Source: Clostridiales bacterium (GTDB taxonomy: Bacteria > Bacillota > Clostridia > Saccharofermentanales > Saccharofermentanaceae). Taken from it: 64,000 bases of DNA. The stretch lies in assembly GCA_017509245.1 (NCBI GenBank), contig JAFWQC010000012.1, positions 25,259 through 89,258 on the forward strand, in the 5' to 3' direction. Below, piece by piece: positions 17,368-26,672 of this stretch. How positions within the stretch are numbered: position 1 is the first letter of the stretch; each line of letters starts with the position of its first letter. A program made the translations under genes and the position numbers. The notes under the pieces were generated by a model. That model was not told where the DNA came from. It did no database searches and was given only the letters and a program-made list of their open reading frames with translations.

Positions 17368-19194
17368 TCAGATCTCCTGAGGGAGCTCCAATGTTCTCTC
17401 AGCATTAAGTTTTGCACAGAGTTCAACGAACTTGTCGAGAGGTACACCCTGAAGCTGCTTGTTGGAGCCTCTTACGTTAACGGATACTGTATTCTCGGCT
17501 GCTTCCTTATCGCCTACAACGAGGATATAAGGATCCTTCATCTGCTTGAATCTCTTGATCTTGTCTCTCATGTTGACGTCTGTTAAGTCGGATTCGACTC
17601 TTACACCGGCATTTGTGAGAGCTGCAGCAACCTTCTCAGCGTACTCGTTGTGCTCAGTTCTGATCGGTACGACTGCTACCTGATAAGGATTGAGCCAGAA
17701 CGGGAATGCACCCTTGAAGTGCTCTGTGATGATGCCGATGAAACGCTCGAAAGAACCGAAGATGGCTCTGTGGATAACGATAGGCATCTTCTGAGCGCCG
17801 TCCTTGTCGACATATGTGAGCTCGAAGTTATGAGGGAGCTGGAAGTCGAGCTGGACAGTACCGCACTGCCACTCACGGCCCAATGCATCCTTGATCTGAA
17901 GGTCGATCTTCGGGCCGTAGAACGCGCCGTCGCCTTCGTTGATCTCATAGTTGCCGTCACCATACTTCTCGTCGAGAATGGCCTTGAGAGAAGCCTCAGC
18001 AGCGTTCCAGGACTCGATGTCACCCATGAAGTCATCAGGTCTTGTAGAGAACTCAGCTCTGTATGTGATGCCGAATGTCTTGTAGATCTCGTCTGCGATA
18101 GCGATTACGTCCTTGATCTCATCCTTGATCTGCTCAGGTGTTACGAATGTATGGTCATCGTCCTGACGGAACTCCTGTACTCTGAACAGACCGTTCATCT
18201 GGCCTGACTTTTCCTTGCGGTGGAGAACGTCATACTCGCTGTAACGGATAGGAAGTTCCTTATAGGAGTGCATTGTGCGCTTATAGGACATCATTGCATT
18301 AGGGCAGTTCATGGGCTTTGCAGCCATTGTATCTTCCGCATCTACGGAATACTGCTCAGGTACTTCCTCGCCATTAACTGCGTCTGTAGCGTTGACACCC
18401 TTTGTAATGCCGGGAACGATGAACATGTTGTTCTGATAGTGTGCCCAGTGTCCGGAGATGAGCCAGAGCTTCTTATTGTTGATAAGAGGTGCTGAGATCT
18501 CTGTATAGCCGTGCTTACCCTGGATCTCTCTTGAATACTTCATGAGTTCCTGGTAAAGGATCCAGCCTCTAGGGAGCCAGTAAGCCATACCCGGAGCTGT
18601 CTCACGGAACATAAAGAGGTCAAGAGCTGTACCGATCTTCTTGTGGTCTCTCTCCTGAGCTTCCTTGAGCCATGCGAGATGTGCCTTGAGTTCATCTTTT
18701 GACGGGAACGCGAAAAGATAGATCCTCTGGAGCTGATCTCTCTTCTCATCACCTCTCCAGTAAGCACCTGATACATTCTTGATCTTGAATGCTGCGCTGA
18801 AGAGTTCCTGTGAATTATCTACGTGAGGACCACGGCAAAGATCAACGTAGTCATCACCTGTGTAATATATCGAAATAGTCTCGTCTGCAGGCAGATCGAT
18901 GATAAGTTCAGTCTTGAACTTCTGATCCTTGAAAAGCTCTAATGCCTCATCCTTGGAGATGACCTTACGTGTCCAGTCTTCTCTCCTCTTGATGATCTCG
19001 TGCATCTTCTCTTCAATTGCAGGGAAATCCTCTTCTGTGACCGTTCTCGGAAGGACGAAATCATAGTAACATCCGTCTTCGATCTCAGGTCCGATCGCGT
19101 ACTGTACCTCTTTACCGTAAAGCTCGATAACAGCCTTAGCCATTACGTGTGCAAGAGAGTGACGGTACACCTTCAATACTTCTTCTTTTTCCAT
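17368..19194 (-). CDS. thrS: Threonyl-tRNA synthetase lacking the TGS domain
   Basis: Class-II synthetase charging tRNA-Thr. The protein opens directly in the editing domain (HSLAHVMAKA near residue 12, CRGPH near 119). The catalytic core has the motif-2 region FRVQEFRQDDDHTF and the zinc ligands, and the C-terminal anticodon-binding domain follows. The usual N-terminal TGS domain of about 60 residues is absent; GGAGG precedes this ATG and the upstream sequence does not extend the frame, so the short form looks genuine. A small TGCACAG/CTGTGCA hairpin is in the leader, but no T-box core is visible. Confidence 0.95.
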   Translation of the reverse strand: MEKEEVLKVYRHSLAHVMAKAVIELYGKEVQYAIGPEIEDGCYYDFVLPRTVTEEDFPAIEEKMHEIIKRREDWTRKVISKDEALELFKDQKFKTELIIDLPADETISIYYTGDDYVDLCRGPHVDNSQELFSAAFKIKNVSGAYWRGDEKRDQLQRIYLFAFPSKDELKAHLAWLKEAQERDHKKIGTALDLFMFRETAPGMAYWLPRGWILYQELMKYSREIQGKHGYTEISAPLINNKKLWLISGHWAHYQNNMFIVPGITKGVNATDAVNGEEVPEQYSVDAEDTMAAKPMNCPNAMMSYKRTMHSYKELPIRYSEYDVLHRKEKSGQMNGLFRVQEFRQDDDHTFVTPEQIKDEIKDVIAIADEIYKTFGITYRAEFSTRPDDFMGDIESWNAAEASLKAILDEKYGDGNYEINEGDGAFYGPKIDLQIKDALGREWQCGTVQLDFQLPHNFELTYVDKDGAQKMPIVIHRAIFGSFERFIGIITEHFKGAFPFWLNPYQVAVVPIRTEHNEYAEKVAAALTNAGVRVESDLTDVNMRDKIKRFKQMKDPYILVVGDKEAAENTVSVNVRGSNKQLQGVPLDKFVELCAKLNAERTLELPQEI

Positions 19195-19340
19195 TGTAAA
19201 AATCCTCCTCTAGAGTTTTATGCACAGAACCGCTGTGCAGATAGATGAAGATTGTATCACAAATATAAGAAAAATGCAGATTTAATATATTCACGCGAAA
19301 ATATAGGCTCACGCCGGGAAGCAAACATTTGTTCTGAATC

Positions 19341-19370
19341 AAAAAGCCCTCCCGTTCATTACGGGAAGGC
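19341..19370 (-). terminator. tRNA-Ser terminator
   Basis: GCCTTCCCGT/ACGGGAGGGC on the minus strand with a 5-base loop, followed by five U residues. It lies 15 bases past the tRNA 3' end. Confidence 0.85.
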
Positions 19371-19385
19371 TCTTGGTTCTTTTGG

Positions 19386-19471
19386 CGGAGCCGGTGGGAT
19401 TCGAACCCACGTGACCGTGAAGTCAAACGGTTTTCAAGACCGCCTCGTTATGACCGCTTCGATACAGCTCC
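19386..19471 (-). tRNA. tRNA-Ser(UGA)
   Basis: 86-nt class-II tRNA on the minus strand: acceptor GGAGCTG/CGGCTCC, anticodon loop CTTGAAA giving TGA, a long variable arm and the T-arm GTGGGTTCGAATCCCAC. CCA is not encoded. Confidence 0.95.
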
Positions 19472-19488
19472 ATACCTAAAGGCACTTA

Positions 19489-19517
19489 AGTATACAAAAA
19501 TAGAGTGGAGAAGTCAA
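19489..19517 (-). promoter_or_regulatory. tRNA-Ser promoter
   Basis: TTGACT (19512-19517), 17-base spacer and TATACT (19489-19494) on the minus strand. The -35 box lies inside one arm of the large nested hairpin at 19505-19586. Confidence 0.8.
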
Positions 19518-19586
19518 CAATCTCAGTGCTTCAAACAGTAATTCCCTGACGGGAATTAACTCGCCTGAGAGTGTTGACTTCTCCAC
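19505..19586. repeat. Nested hairpin element between parB and tRNA-Ser
   Basis: Outer arms GTGGAGAAGTCAACA (19505-19519) and its complement (19572-19586) are followed inwards by TCTCAG/CTGAGA, then an inner hairpin AATTCCC/GGGAATT (19540-19557). The flanks of the inner hairpin, AACAGTAATT and AATTAACT, also flank the inner hairpin beside tRNA-Arg. It probably ends parB transcription, since an AT-rich tract follows on the minus strand. Confidence 0.75.
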
Positions 19587-19603
19587 GGCTTCCGTCGGTA
19601 TTT

Positions 19604-20695
19604 TTACTCGCCGCAGAGGAATTCGATCAGTCTGTCGAGGTCCACATTATCCTTATAGTCGATAACGATACGGCCACGGCCTGTGGCGTTATCTAGGACC
19701 TTGATCTTAACCTTTGCGCCGAGCTGCTTCTTGAGCTTTGTCTCAACTTCCTTTGTGCTCAGTGTGAGCCGGATGTCAGGCTGCTCGATGACCTGCTTCT
19801 TTGCCGGGTTATCCTGTGCTTCAAGATACTTCTTTACGAGAGCTTCAGCCTGACGGACGTTCAGATCCCTGGTTATGATAATATCAGCCACCTTGCGCTG
19901 ATCGTCCTTTTCCTTAAGACCAAGGATAGCCTTTGCATGACCTTCAGAGAGGTCTCCGCGGCTTACGAAATCCTGAAGTGATTCATCAAGGTTAAGGATA
20001 CGGATGGTGTTAGCAATAGTTGCTCTGGGTTTTCCAAGCTTCTTAGCGAGCTGCTCCTGAGTGAGTTTGTGTGTCCTTAAGAGATTCTGCATTGCTGCAG
20101 CTTCTTCTATGGGATTCAGGTCTTCTCTCTGGATGTTCTCGATCAGGGCCTGAGCCATAGTCTCTTTGTCTGAGAGATCCCTTACGATAGCGGGAATTAC
20201 GGAAAGACCTGCAATCCTTGCTGCTCTCCAGCGGCGCTCACCAGCTACGATCCTGTAGCCGTCGCCCTTGCGCTGAACGATGATGGGCTGGATAACACCA
20301 TTTTCTTCGATTGAGGAAGCAAGCTCATTTAAGGCTTCATCATTGAAGTTCTTTCTGGGCTGGCCATTGTTGGGAGAGATATCGTTGATCTTAAGATCTA
20401 CGACGGAGTCTCTCTTGTTCTCGGGAATGCCCTCAGATGAGAGGAGCGCACCAAGGCCTCTGCCCATAGCTTTGCTCTCTGAGATAGTCTTAACGCTTGA
20501 TATGGGACGTGCACTTGTAGTCTTCACGGGAGTTTTCTTTGCAGGTGCTTCAAGGGCAGGCTTCTTCATCGGAGCCTTCTTCGCTGTTACTTTTACAGGT
20601 GCCTTTTTAGCGGGAACGCTTTTCTTAACATTTGCAGGCTTAGCAGCTGATTTCTTAGCTGCGGTTGCTTTTGCTGATTTCTTTACGTTTGCCAT
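19604..20695 (-). CDS. parB: Chromosome partition protein ParB with a basic N-terminal tail
   Basis: Loads at parS as a CTP-dependent DNA clamp and guides condensin and origin segregation. The ParB core is complete: the ParA-interacting GRGLGALLS (residues 78-86), the GERRWRA CTPase box, ENIQREDLNPIEEA, the helix-turn-helix and the C-terminal dimer domain. Ahead of it lie about 75 residues rich in Lys, Ala and Pro (AKK and KKAP repeats), resembling histone H1. An AAGGAG site before this ATG, 12 bases after parA, makes the tail part of the gene and not a mis-called start. Operon parA-parB. Confidence 0.95.
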   Translation of the reverse strand: MANVKKSAKATAAKKSAAKPANVKKSVPAKKAPVKVTAKKAPMKKPALEAPAKKTPVKTTSARPISSVKTISESKAMGRGLGALLSSEGIPENKRDSVVDLKINDISPNNGQPRKNFNDEALNELASSIEENGVIQPIIVQRKGDGYRIVAGERRWRAARIAGLSVIPAIVRDLSDKETMAQALIENIQREDLNPIEEAAAMQNLLRTHKLTQEQLAKKLGKPRATIANTIRILNLDESLQDFVSRGDLSEGHAKAILGLKEKDDQRKVADIIITRDLNVRQAEALVKKYLEAQDNPAKKQVIEQPDIRLTLSTKEVETKLKKQLGAKVKIKVLDNATGRGRIVIDYKDNVDLDRLIEFLCGE

Positions 20696-20707
20696 ATCTG
20701 AATCTCC

Positions 20708-21469
20708 TTATGCTCTCTTGATCACTTCTTTTGCCAAAGCCTCATAAGCCTTGGAACCCTTGGAATTCTTATCATAGTCGCAGATTGCAAGGCCGTGGCT
20801 CGGAGCCTCTGCAAGCCTTACGTTTCTGGGGATTACGGTCTTAAAGACTTTACCGCCGAAATACTTATCTGTCTCTTCCTTTACCTGTCTGGACAGCTGT
20901 GTTCTCATGTTGAACATCGTAAGCACAACACCCAGTATCTCAAGGTTCGGATTGAGTTTTTTCTGTACGATATTGATCGTATCCATGAGCTGGGAAAGTC
21001 CTTCAAGCGCATAGTATTCGCCCTGGATGGGGATTATCAGTCTGTCTGCTGCGGTAAGCGCATTGATGGTCAAAAGGCCCAGTGACGGCGGGCTGTCAAG
21101 GATAATGAAATCATATGTGCCCATTACCGGTTCGATCGCATTTTTAAGAATCTGCTCTCTGGAGATCACGGTGACAAGCTCGACTTCCGCTCCTGCAAGA
21201 TTGATATTGGTAGGGCAGATGTCTACGTTTTCCGCATTTGTCTCATAGATGACCTCTGAAATCGGTGTCTCGTTGATGAGAACATCGTATACGGTCTGCT
21301 CCAGTTCGCGCTTATCGATCCCCAAACCGCTGGTGGCGTTCGCCTGAGGGTCCATATCTATAAGCAGTACTTTTTTCTTTCTTTTTCCAAGGAAAGCTGC
21401 CAGATTTACCGCGGTTGTAGTCTTTCCGACGCCGCCCTTCTGGTTTACAAGTGCAATTACTGTCGCCAT
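20708..21469 (-). CDS. parA: Chromosome partition ATPase ParA/Soj
   Basis: Deviant Walker A ATPase (KGGVGKTT, residues 10-17) that forms nucleoid-bound dimers and works with ParB in segregation and control of DnaA. LIDMDPQAN and the YDFIILDSPPSLG box are present. Length 253 aa matches Soj. It lies directly upstream of parB; two parS sites are in its upstream region. Confidence 0.95.
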   Translation of the reverse strand: MATVIALVNQKGGVGKTTTAVNLAAFLGKRKKKVLLIDMDPQANATSGLGIDKRELEQTVYDVLINETPISEVIYETNAENVDICPTNINLAGAEVELVTVISREQILKNAIEPVMGTYDFIILDSPPSLGLLTINALTAADRLIIPIQGEYYALEGLSQLMDTINIVQKKLNPNLEILGVVLTMFNMRTQLSRQVKEETDKYFGGKVFKTVIPRNVRLAEAPSHGLAICDYDKNSKGSKAYEALAKEVIKRA

Positions 21470-21557
21470 ATGTGTCTCCTTTTAATAAATATCCTATTAG
21501 TCATATGCTAATTCTAACATTGTAATTCCGAATATAATATGTCAACTTTAATACAAA

Positions 21558-21573
21558 TGTTCCACGTGGAACA
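21558..21573. promoter_or_regulatory. parS site 1
   Basis: Perfect 16-bp palindrome TGTTCCACGTGGAACA, one base from the Bacillus consensus. It is between parA and gyrB. Confidence 0.93.
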
Positions 21574-21614
21574 TTTCCGTATTCATCGAAATGCAGATTT
21601 TCATAAATAACCAT

Positions 21615-21630
21615 TGTTCCACGTGGAACA
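21615..21630. promoter_or_regulatory. parS site 2
   Basis: Second identical copy of TGTTCCACGTGGAACA, 57 bases from the first. Confidence 0.93.
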
Positions 21631-21645
21631 ATCTGCCGGAGAACA

Positions 21646-21671
21646 ATAAAAACGGGTGCCGAAGCACCCGT
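21646..21671 (-). terminator. gyrB terminator
   Basis: ACGGGTGC-TTCG-GCACCCGT on the minus strand followed by a U-rich run. It lies between the gyrB stop and parS site 2. Confidence 0.88.
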
Positions 21672-21699
21672 TTATCACGCAATCTTTTGTATATAACTA

Positions 21700-23838
21700 T
21701 CAGTTGTCGATGTTGGCGAGCTTCGCGTTCTCCTGGATAAATTCCTTACGGGGCTCAACCTGATCACCCATCAGGAGATTGAATGTCTCGTCTGCCTCCT
21801 GTGCATCCTTGAGCGTAACCCGTAAGAGTTTTCTTGTTACAGGATTCATTGTTGTGTCCCAAAGCTGCTCAGAACTCATCTCACCCAGACCCTTGAATCG
21901 CTGGATAAGAGGGTTCTCCCATTTATGTTCAGCTTTGATCTGTTCGATTTCTTTGTCGTCATAAGCATAATAAGCTTCATCACCCTTATAGACCTTGTAG
22001 AGCGGCGGGCAGGCAATATAAACATATCCGCCTTCTACGAGAGGTTTCAGATATCTGAAGAAGAATGTAAGAAGGAGTGTTCTGATGTGGGAGCCGTCGA
22101 CATCGGCATCGGCCATGATGATTACCTTATGATATCTGAGCTTTGTCTCATCAAACTCATCACCGATTCCTGCGCCCAGAGCCATAACGACAGGCTGGAG
22201 CTTCTCGTTGGAATAAACCTTGTCGATCCTTGCCTTCTCTACGTTGAGCATCTTACCCCAGAGAGGGAGGATAGCCTGATATTTACGCTCTCTGCCCTGC
22301 TTAGCAGATCCGCCTGCGGAGTCACCCTCAACGATGAAGATCTCGCAGAACTCTGCCTCGTCACTCTGGCAGTCAGCAAGCTTTCCGGGCAATGCGTTAT
22401 TCTCAAATACTGTCTTTCTTCTTGTAAGTTCTCTTGCTCTCTTTGCAGCATCTCTTGCTCTGGAAGCAGAAAGACACTTATCCATGATGAGCTTCGCAAT
22501 ATCAGGATGCTCTTCAAGATATATCTCGAGCTTCTCATAAACTGCGCTGTCTACCATCGGCCTGATCTCGGCATTTCCGAGCTTACTCTTCGTCTGACCT
22601 TCAAACTGAGGATCAGGAAGCTTAACGGAAATTATCGCTGCAAGACCTTCTCTGGTATCTTCACCCTGGAGTTTTACGTCGCCGTCCTTAATATACTTAT
22701 ACTTCTTTGCATAATCATTGATAGCTCTTGTCATGGCTGCACGGAAGCCTACAAGGTGCGTGCCGCCTTCAGGTGTTGCAATGTTATTTGCATATGTATA
22801 AACAGTTTCCTGATATGAGTCATTGTACTGGAGCGCGATCTCAACGAAGTTATCTCCCTGCTTTGTTGCAAAGTAAATGGGAGGTGTATTGATCGCTTCC
22901 TTATGTCTGTTCAGATACTCAACGAATGAGATGATTCCGCCGTCATAATGAAGGTGTTTCTTAACAGGCTCAGCACCTCTGTTATCGCAAAGATCAATGG
23001 TTACTTCCTTATTAAGGAATGCCATTTCACGGTAACGTGTGATCATTGAATCGAAGTCAAAAACTATATCAGGGAAGATGGAATTATCCGGAATAAAATT
23101 GGTCTTCGTACCGGTATCATCCTTATCGCATGTACCTACTACATGAAGCGGAACTGTTGTCTTACCCTTCTCAAATTCGATCTCGTAGATATTGCCTTCA
23201 CGGCGTACCTGGACCTTCATGTGATCTGCCAGAGCATTAACTACGGAAGCACCTACGCCGTGCAGACCGCCAGAAATACTGTATGCTCCGCCGCCGAATT
23301 TACCGCCTGCGTGAAGCACCGTATGGACGACTTCAACTGTAGGAATACCAAGCTTAGGATGGTTTCCGACAGGAATTCCGGAACCGTTATCAGTAACAGT
23401 AACAGAACCGTCTTTTTCAAGTACAACATCGATAGTATCGCAGCGTCCCGCAAGAGCTTCATCAACTGAATTTGCAACGATCTCATAGATAAGGTGGTGA
23501 AGACCTCTTAATGTCGTATCACCAATATACATACCCGGACGTTTTCTGACTGCTTCAAGACCTTCCAGGACCTGAATGTCATCTTCGCTGTATTCGCTGC
23601 TGTTGGATGTATCAAAGCTGTCCTGGTCTCCCTCTGCAGCAAGGACGTCAGCCATGGATTCTTCCTTGAAGTCCTCGGTCAAAGCTCTGGGGTTCTCAGC
23701 CAGGTTCTTGAGTTCGTCATCATCACCCTCTTCGACCGGTTGGAAGTAAAGGTCGACCGCGCCGGAAGGGCGGGAAGAGGGCTCGGCAGGAGCGGAATTC
23801 TCCTCAAAATTGTAATTTTTCTCGTCGTTTTCCTTCAT
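21700..23838 (-). CDS. gyrB: DNA gyrase subunit B with acidic N-terminal extension
   Basis: ATPase subunit of gyrase. GHKL ATPase motifs (IVANSVDEA, TDNGSGIP, GGLHGVGASVVNAL), the QTK-type loop (GQTKSKLG) and the TOPRIM motifs (EGDSAGGSAKQGR, MADADVDGSHI) are present. GyrB proteins usually begin a few residues before the DIQVLEGLEAVRKRPGMYIG block, but here it starts at residue 87, after an acidic, low-complexity leader. An internal ATG at 23655 has AAGGAAG at better spacing and would leave a 25-residue leader. The start is therefore uncertain; the core is not. gyrA is not adjacent. Confidence 0.95.
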   Translation of the reverse strand: MKENDEKNYNFEENSAPAEPSSRPSGAVDLYFQPVEEGDDDELKNLAENPRALTEDFKEESMADVLAAEGDQDSFDTSNSSEYSEDDIQVLEGLEAVRKRPGMYIGDTTLRGLHHLIYEIVANSVDEALAGRCDTIDVVLEKDGSVTVTDNGSGIPVGNHPKLGIPTVEVVHTVLHAGGKFGGGAYSISGGLHGVGASVVNALADHMKVQVRREGNIYEIEFEKGKTTVPLHVVGTCDKDDTGTKTNFIPDNSIFPDIVFDFDSMITRYREMAFLNKEVTIDLCDNRGAEPVKKHLHYDGGIISFVEYLNRHKEAINTPPIYFATKQGDNFVEIALQYNDSYQETVYTYANNIATPEGGTHLVGFRAAMTRAINDYAKKYKYIKDGDVKLQGEDTREGLAAIISVKLPDPQFEGQTKSKLGNAEIRPMVDSAVYEKLEIYLEEHPDIAKLIMDKCLSASRARDAAKRARELTRRKTVFENNALPGKLADCQSDEAEFCEIFIVEGDSAGGSAKQGRERKYQAILPLWGKMLNVEKARIDKVYSNEKLQPVVMALGAGIGDEFDETKLRYHKVIIMADADVDGSHIRTLLLTFFFRYLKPLVEGGYVYIACPPLYKVYKGDEAYYAYDDKEIEQIKAEHKWENPLIQRFKGLGEMSSEQLWDTTMNPVTRKLLRVTLKDAQEADETFNLLMGDQVEPRKEFIQENAKLANIDN

Positions 23839-23922
23839 AGATCGTAAAAACTCCTATTCTTGGCAGTAAATCCCGCAAATGCCCGGAAATACTGCATTTA
23901 TAACACTGTTAACCGTGTGTTC

Positions 23923-24174
23923 TCAGAAGGATTCCTGCGACATCAGTCTGTTTAATAACAGATTTGATGACAGTGAGCAAACATATGTTTTATCATCAGT
24001 TATCACCAATGTCTTTGGTATGTCTTCCGTCACATACTGCAGCCTTCCCTGATCGTCTTCACTGTTGATGAAATCCGCAACATCCTTCTGGGAAGGGAGA
24101 ACGGTCTCAAGATTGACAATCGCAGTAACCGAAGATTTAAGAACCGAAAGATCATTGCCGATGTGGATAAACAC
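23923..24174 (-). CDS. remB: RemA/RemB-family regulator (DUF370)
   Basis: Small 83-aa protein of the DUF370 family that includes Bacillus RemA (DNA-binding matrix regulator) and YaaB/RemB. It opens with FIHIGNDLSV and has KTLVITDDKTYVCSLSS near the end. Position between recF and gyrB matches yaaB in Bacillus, which is the main basis for the symbol. Role in this organism unknown. Confidence 0.8.
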   Translation of the reverse strand: MFIHIGNDLSVLKSSVTAIVNLETVLPSQKDVADFINSEDDQGRLQYVTEDIPKTLVITDDKTYVCSLSSNLLLNRLMSQESF

Positions 24175-24306
24175 GTCTAAAAGCCTCCAGGAATGCTCTG
24201 AACCTTCTACTAACTAATAAATTATAACATAAAGAAGGGAAATAATATGTTTATTATAATATAAGAATGAGGCAAAAATGCCCGCTTTTTAGCGCAATTT
24301 GTCCTA

Positions 24307-25557
24307 TTAGCGGACTTCTTTGATGATATTACCGCCGTTTACGCAATAGAATTCAGCTTTATCGAAGCCTCCCATAACGTCTATTTCTTCGCCTATCATG
24401 TTCTTGTCTGTGCATGTGATGAAGATCTGGGCGTCTTTCATGGCCGATACGAGGCTCATTCTCCTGGTCTTATCAAGTTCAGAGAATACGTCATCAAGGA
24501 TCAATACCGGGGTAGAGGAGACAAACATCTTGATTATCTCAAGCTCGGAAAGCTTAAGAGCCAGCGCAGCCGTCCTCTGCTGGCCCTGTGAGGAGAAATT
24601 CTTCATTACAAGATCATCCAGTTTGATCACGAGATCATCCCTGTGAATGCCTATGGATGAAATGTGCTTATCTATGTCGTAATTCCTGACCGATTTGAGC
24701 TTCGCAAGGACCAGATCAGAGATAATACCCTTAATTCGCCCGTAATCGCCCTCTGAGAGGCCTTTACTCATATACTCGTCATATTTACTGTTTTTAGTCA
24801 GAAACGTTTCCAGGGCCCCTACAACGCCAAATATGGTACTGTACTCGATAGAGAGGTTTTCTTTGCCTCCGGAAATGCTGCTGTGATGCTTTGAAGCAAT
24901 GCCGGAAATCAGCTTAGCAAACCTGTATCTCTTAAGGATTATCTCTGCTGATAGTTCTGCCAGGGAATAATCCCAGAAATTCAGCTGCTCATCAATAATA
25001 TCCGGCATGTTATCCGAAGACTTGATGCTCTTAAGAAGGGCATTTTTCTGTGCAAGGAGCCTGCTGTAGTTGCTCAAAAGATTGAAATAAGAAGGTGAGA
25101 TCTTGGATATCAGTGTATTGAGGAACTTACGGCGGTAGGAGGGTGCGTTTTTGACGATATTAAGGTCCTCGGGAGCGAAAATAACAATGTTACAAACGCC
25201 TATATATTCAGAGATTTTGTCCACCGGAGCATTATCTCTTATAAGGATCCTTCCGGCCCTGCCGTTTTTGCTTAAAGAAGACTTTTCGCTGTAATAGCAT
25301 GATGATAGAGAAGGTGTTGAACCGTCATCATCCGTAAGATCCAGACTTACTTTATATTCATTCTCACCGAACTTTATGAGGTCCAAATCCTTGCTCGTTC
25401 TGTGTGAAGTAATACCTGAAGCAACATATACACCTTCTACAAGATTAGTCTTTCCCTGGGCATTGTCACCATAGAAGATATTAACAGAAGGCCCGACATC
25501 CAGATCGAGCCTTCCGTAATTTCTGAAATTTTCTAAATGTATGCTTCTTATGAACAT
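24307..25557 (-). CDS. recF: DNA replication and repair protein RecF
   Basis: SMC-like ATPase that helps load RecA at gaps. Walker A GDNAQGKTN near residue 30, signature motif SQGQQRTAALALKLSE and Walker B PVLILDDVFSELD are clear. Length of 416 aa is a little above the usual 360-380. Its ATG shares one base with the dnaN stop codon (TAATG), showing coupling. Confidence 0.96.
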   Translation of the reverse strand: MFIRSIHLENFRNYGRLDLDVGPSVNIFYGDNAQGKTNLVEGVYVASGITSHRTSKDLDLIKFGENEYKVSLDLTDDDGSTPSLSSCYYSEKSSLSKNGRAGRILIRDNAPVDKISEYIGVCNIVIFAPEDLNIVKNAPSYRRKFLNTLISKISPSYFNLLSNYSRLLAQKNALLKSIKSSDNMPDIIDEQLNFWDYSLAELSAEIILKRYRFAKLISGIASKHHSSISGGKENLSIEYSTIFGVVGALETFLTKNSKYDEYMSKGLSEGDYGRIKGIISDLVLAKLKSVRNYDIDKHISSIGIHRDDLVIKLDDLVMKNFSSQGQQRTAALALKLSELEIIKMFVSSTPVLILDDVFSELDKTRRMSLVSAMKDAQIFITCTDKNMIGEEIDVMGGFDKAEFYCVNGGNIIKEVR

Positions 25558-26672
25558 TATCTTCTGATAGGAAGAATGAGATAAATGTACTTGTCACCTT
25601 CAACAGGCTTGATAATGCAAGGTCCCTGACCGCCGTTTACTTCAACTCTGATAGTATCATCTTCAATATTCTTAAGAACGTCGATAACATATCTTGAATT
25701 GAAATCAACATCGATAAGATCGCCTTCGAGGCTGATATCGATATTCTCCTGGAGATTACCTCTTGCTGAAGTAGCCTGAACAGTAAGCTCTGAAGGATTA
25801 TTGCTTAAGAATCTTACAGGACACTTGCGGTCATCAGTCATAATGATCAGTGAAGCTCTGTCAACAGCATCAAGGAACTGCTTGCGGTTGATAGTAATAA
25901 CTGTCTTGGGATTCTTAGCTATGATCGAATCGAAATTAATGAACTGGCCTTCGATAAGGCGTGAGATCATTCTTACGTTGCCGATATCGAATAAGAGATT
26001 CTGCATTGATGTATAGATATTGATCTCCGCATCCTCATCATCGCTTAAGATCTTGCTCATCTCTGTAAGAGCCTTACCGGGAACGATATAGTTGATCTTA
26101 GGGAAGTCGCTGCCCATGTCCTCACGGTTGATAGCCATTCTGAATCCGTCGATTGAAACAACTGAAAGAACAGAACCGTCACTTACAACATTACTTCCTG
26201 TAAGAACAGGACGTGAATTATCTCTTGATACGGCAAAGATCGTATGATTGATCATGTTCTTAAGGATCTTCTGACCCATAACGATCTTCTCTGCCTCATT
26301 CTCTTCGATCTCAGGGATCTTCGGGAAAGGTTCCGGATCAAGACCTGCGATCTTGAATTCAGCCTGACCGCATCTGATCGTTGTCTGGAAATTGGAATCT
26401 GAAATAATATCAACTTCCGGTTCAGGAAGCTTTCTGATAATGTCACCGAAGAATTTTGAATCAATTACTACGGCACCCTTTTCCGTAACATTTGCTTCAA
26501 CATCAGCCTCGATACCTGTCTGAAGGTCGTAGCCTGTAAGCTTTATCTTATTATCATCTGATGCTTCTATAAGGATTCCGTTAAGGATATTAACTGTGCT
26601 GTTAGCAGTAACTGCTCTCTGAACTATGGATACGTTATTGACCAAGTCATCTCTGCTGCATGTAAACTTCAT
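25557..26672 (-). CDS. dnaN: DNA polymerase III beta sliding clamp
   Basis: Ring-shaped processivity clamp. The sequence starts MKFTCSRDDLVNNV like other clamps, contains the three repeated clamp domains and ends with YLILPIRR, the usual C-terminal strand. The ATG at 26672 is preferred to a TTG at 26711 because family members begin here and a purine-rich AAGGCGG lies upstream. 371 aa. Downstream of dnaA across the origin. Confidence 0.96.
   Translation of the reverse strand: MKFTCSRDDLVNNVSIVQRAVTANSTVNILNGILIEASDDNKIKLTGYDLQTGIEADVEANVTEKGAVVIDSKFFGDIIRKLPEPEVDIISDSNFQTTIRCGQAEFKIAGLDPEPFPKIPEIEENEAEKIVMGQKILKNMINHTIFAVSRDNSRPVLTGSNVVSDGSVLSVVSIDGFRMAINREDMGSDFPKINYIVPGKALTEMSKILSDDEDAEINIYTSMQNLLFDIGNVRMISRLIEGQFINFDSIIAKNPKTVITINRKQFLDAVDRASLIIMTDDRKCPVRFLSNNPSELTVQATSARGNLQENIDISLEGDLIDVDFNSRYVIDVLKNIEDDTIRVEVNGGQGPCIIKPVEGDKYIYLILPIRR

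Noticed and set aside
19195..19340. T-box leader for thrS
   Set aside because: The leader is short, the T-box AGGGTGGNACCGCG core is absent, and only one small hairpin precedes the ribosome site.
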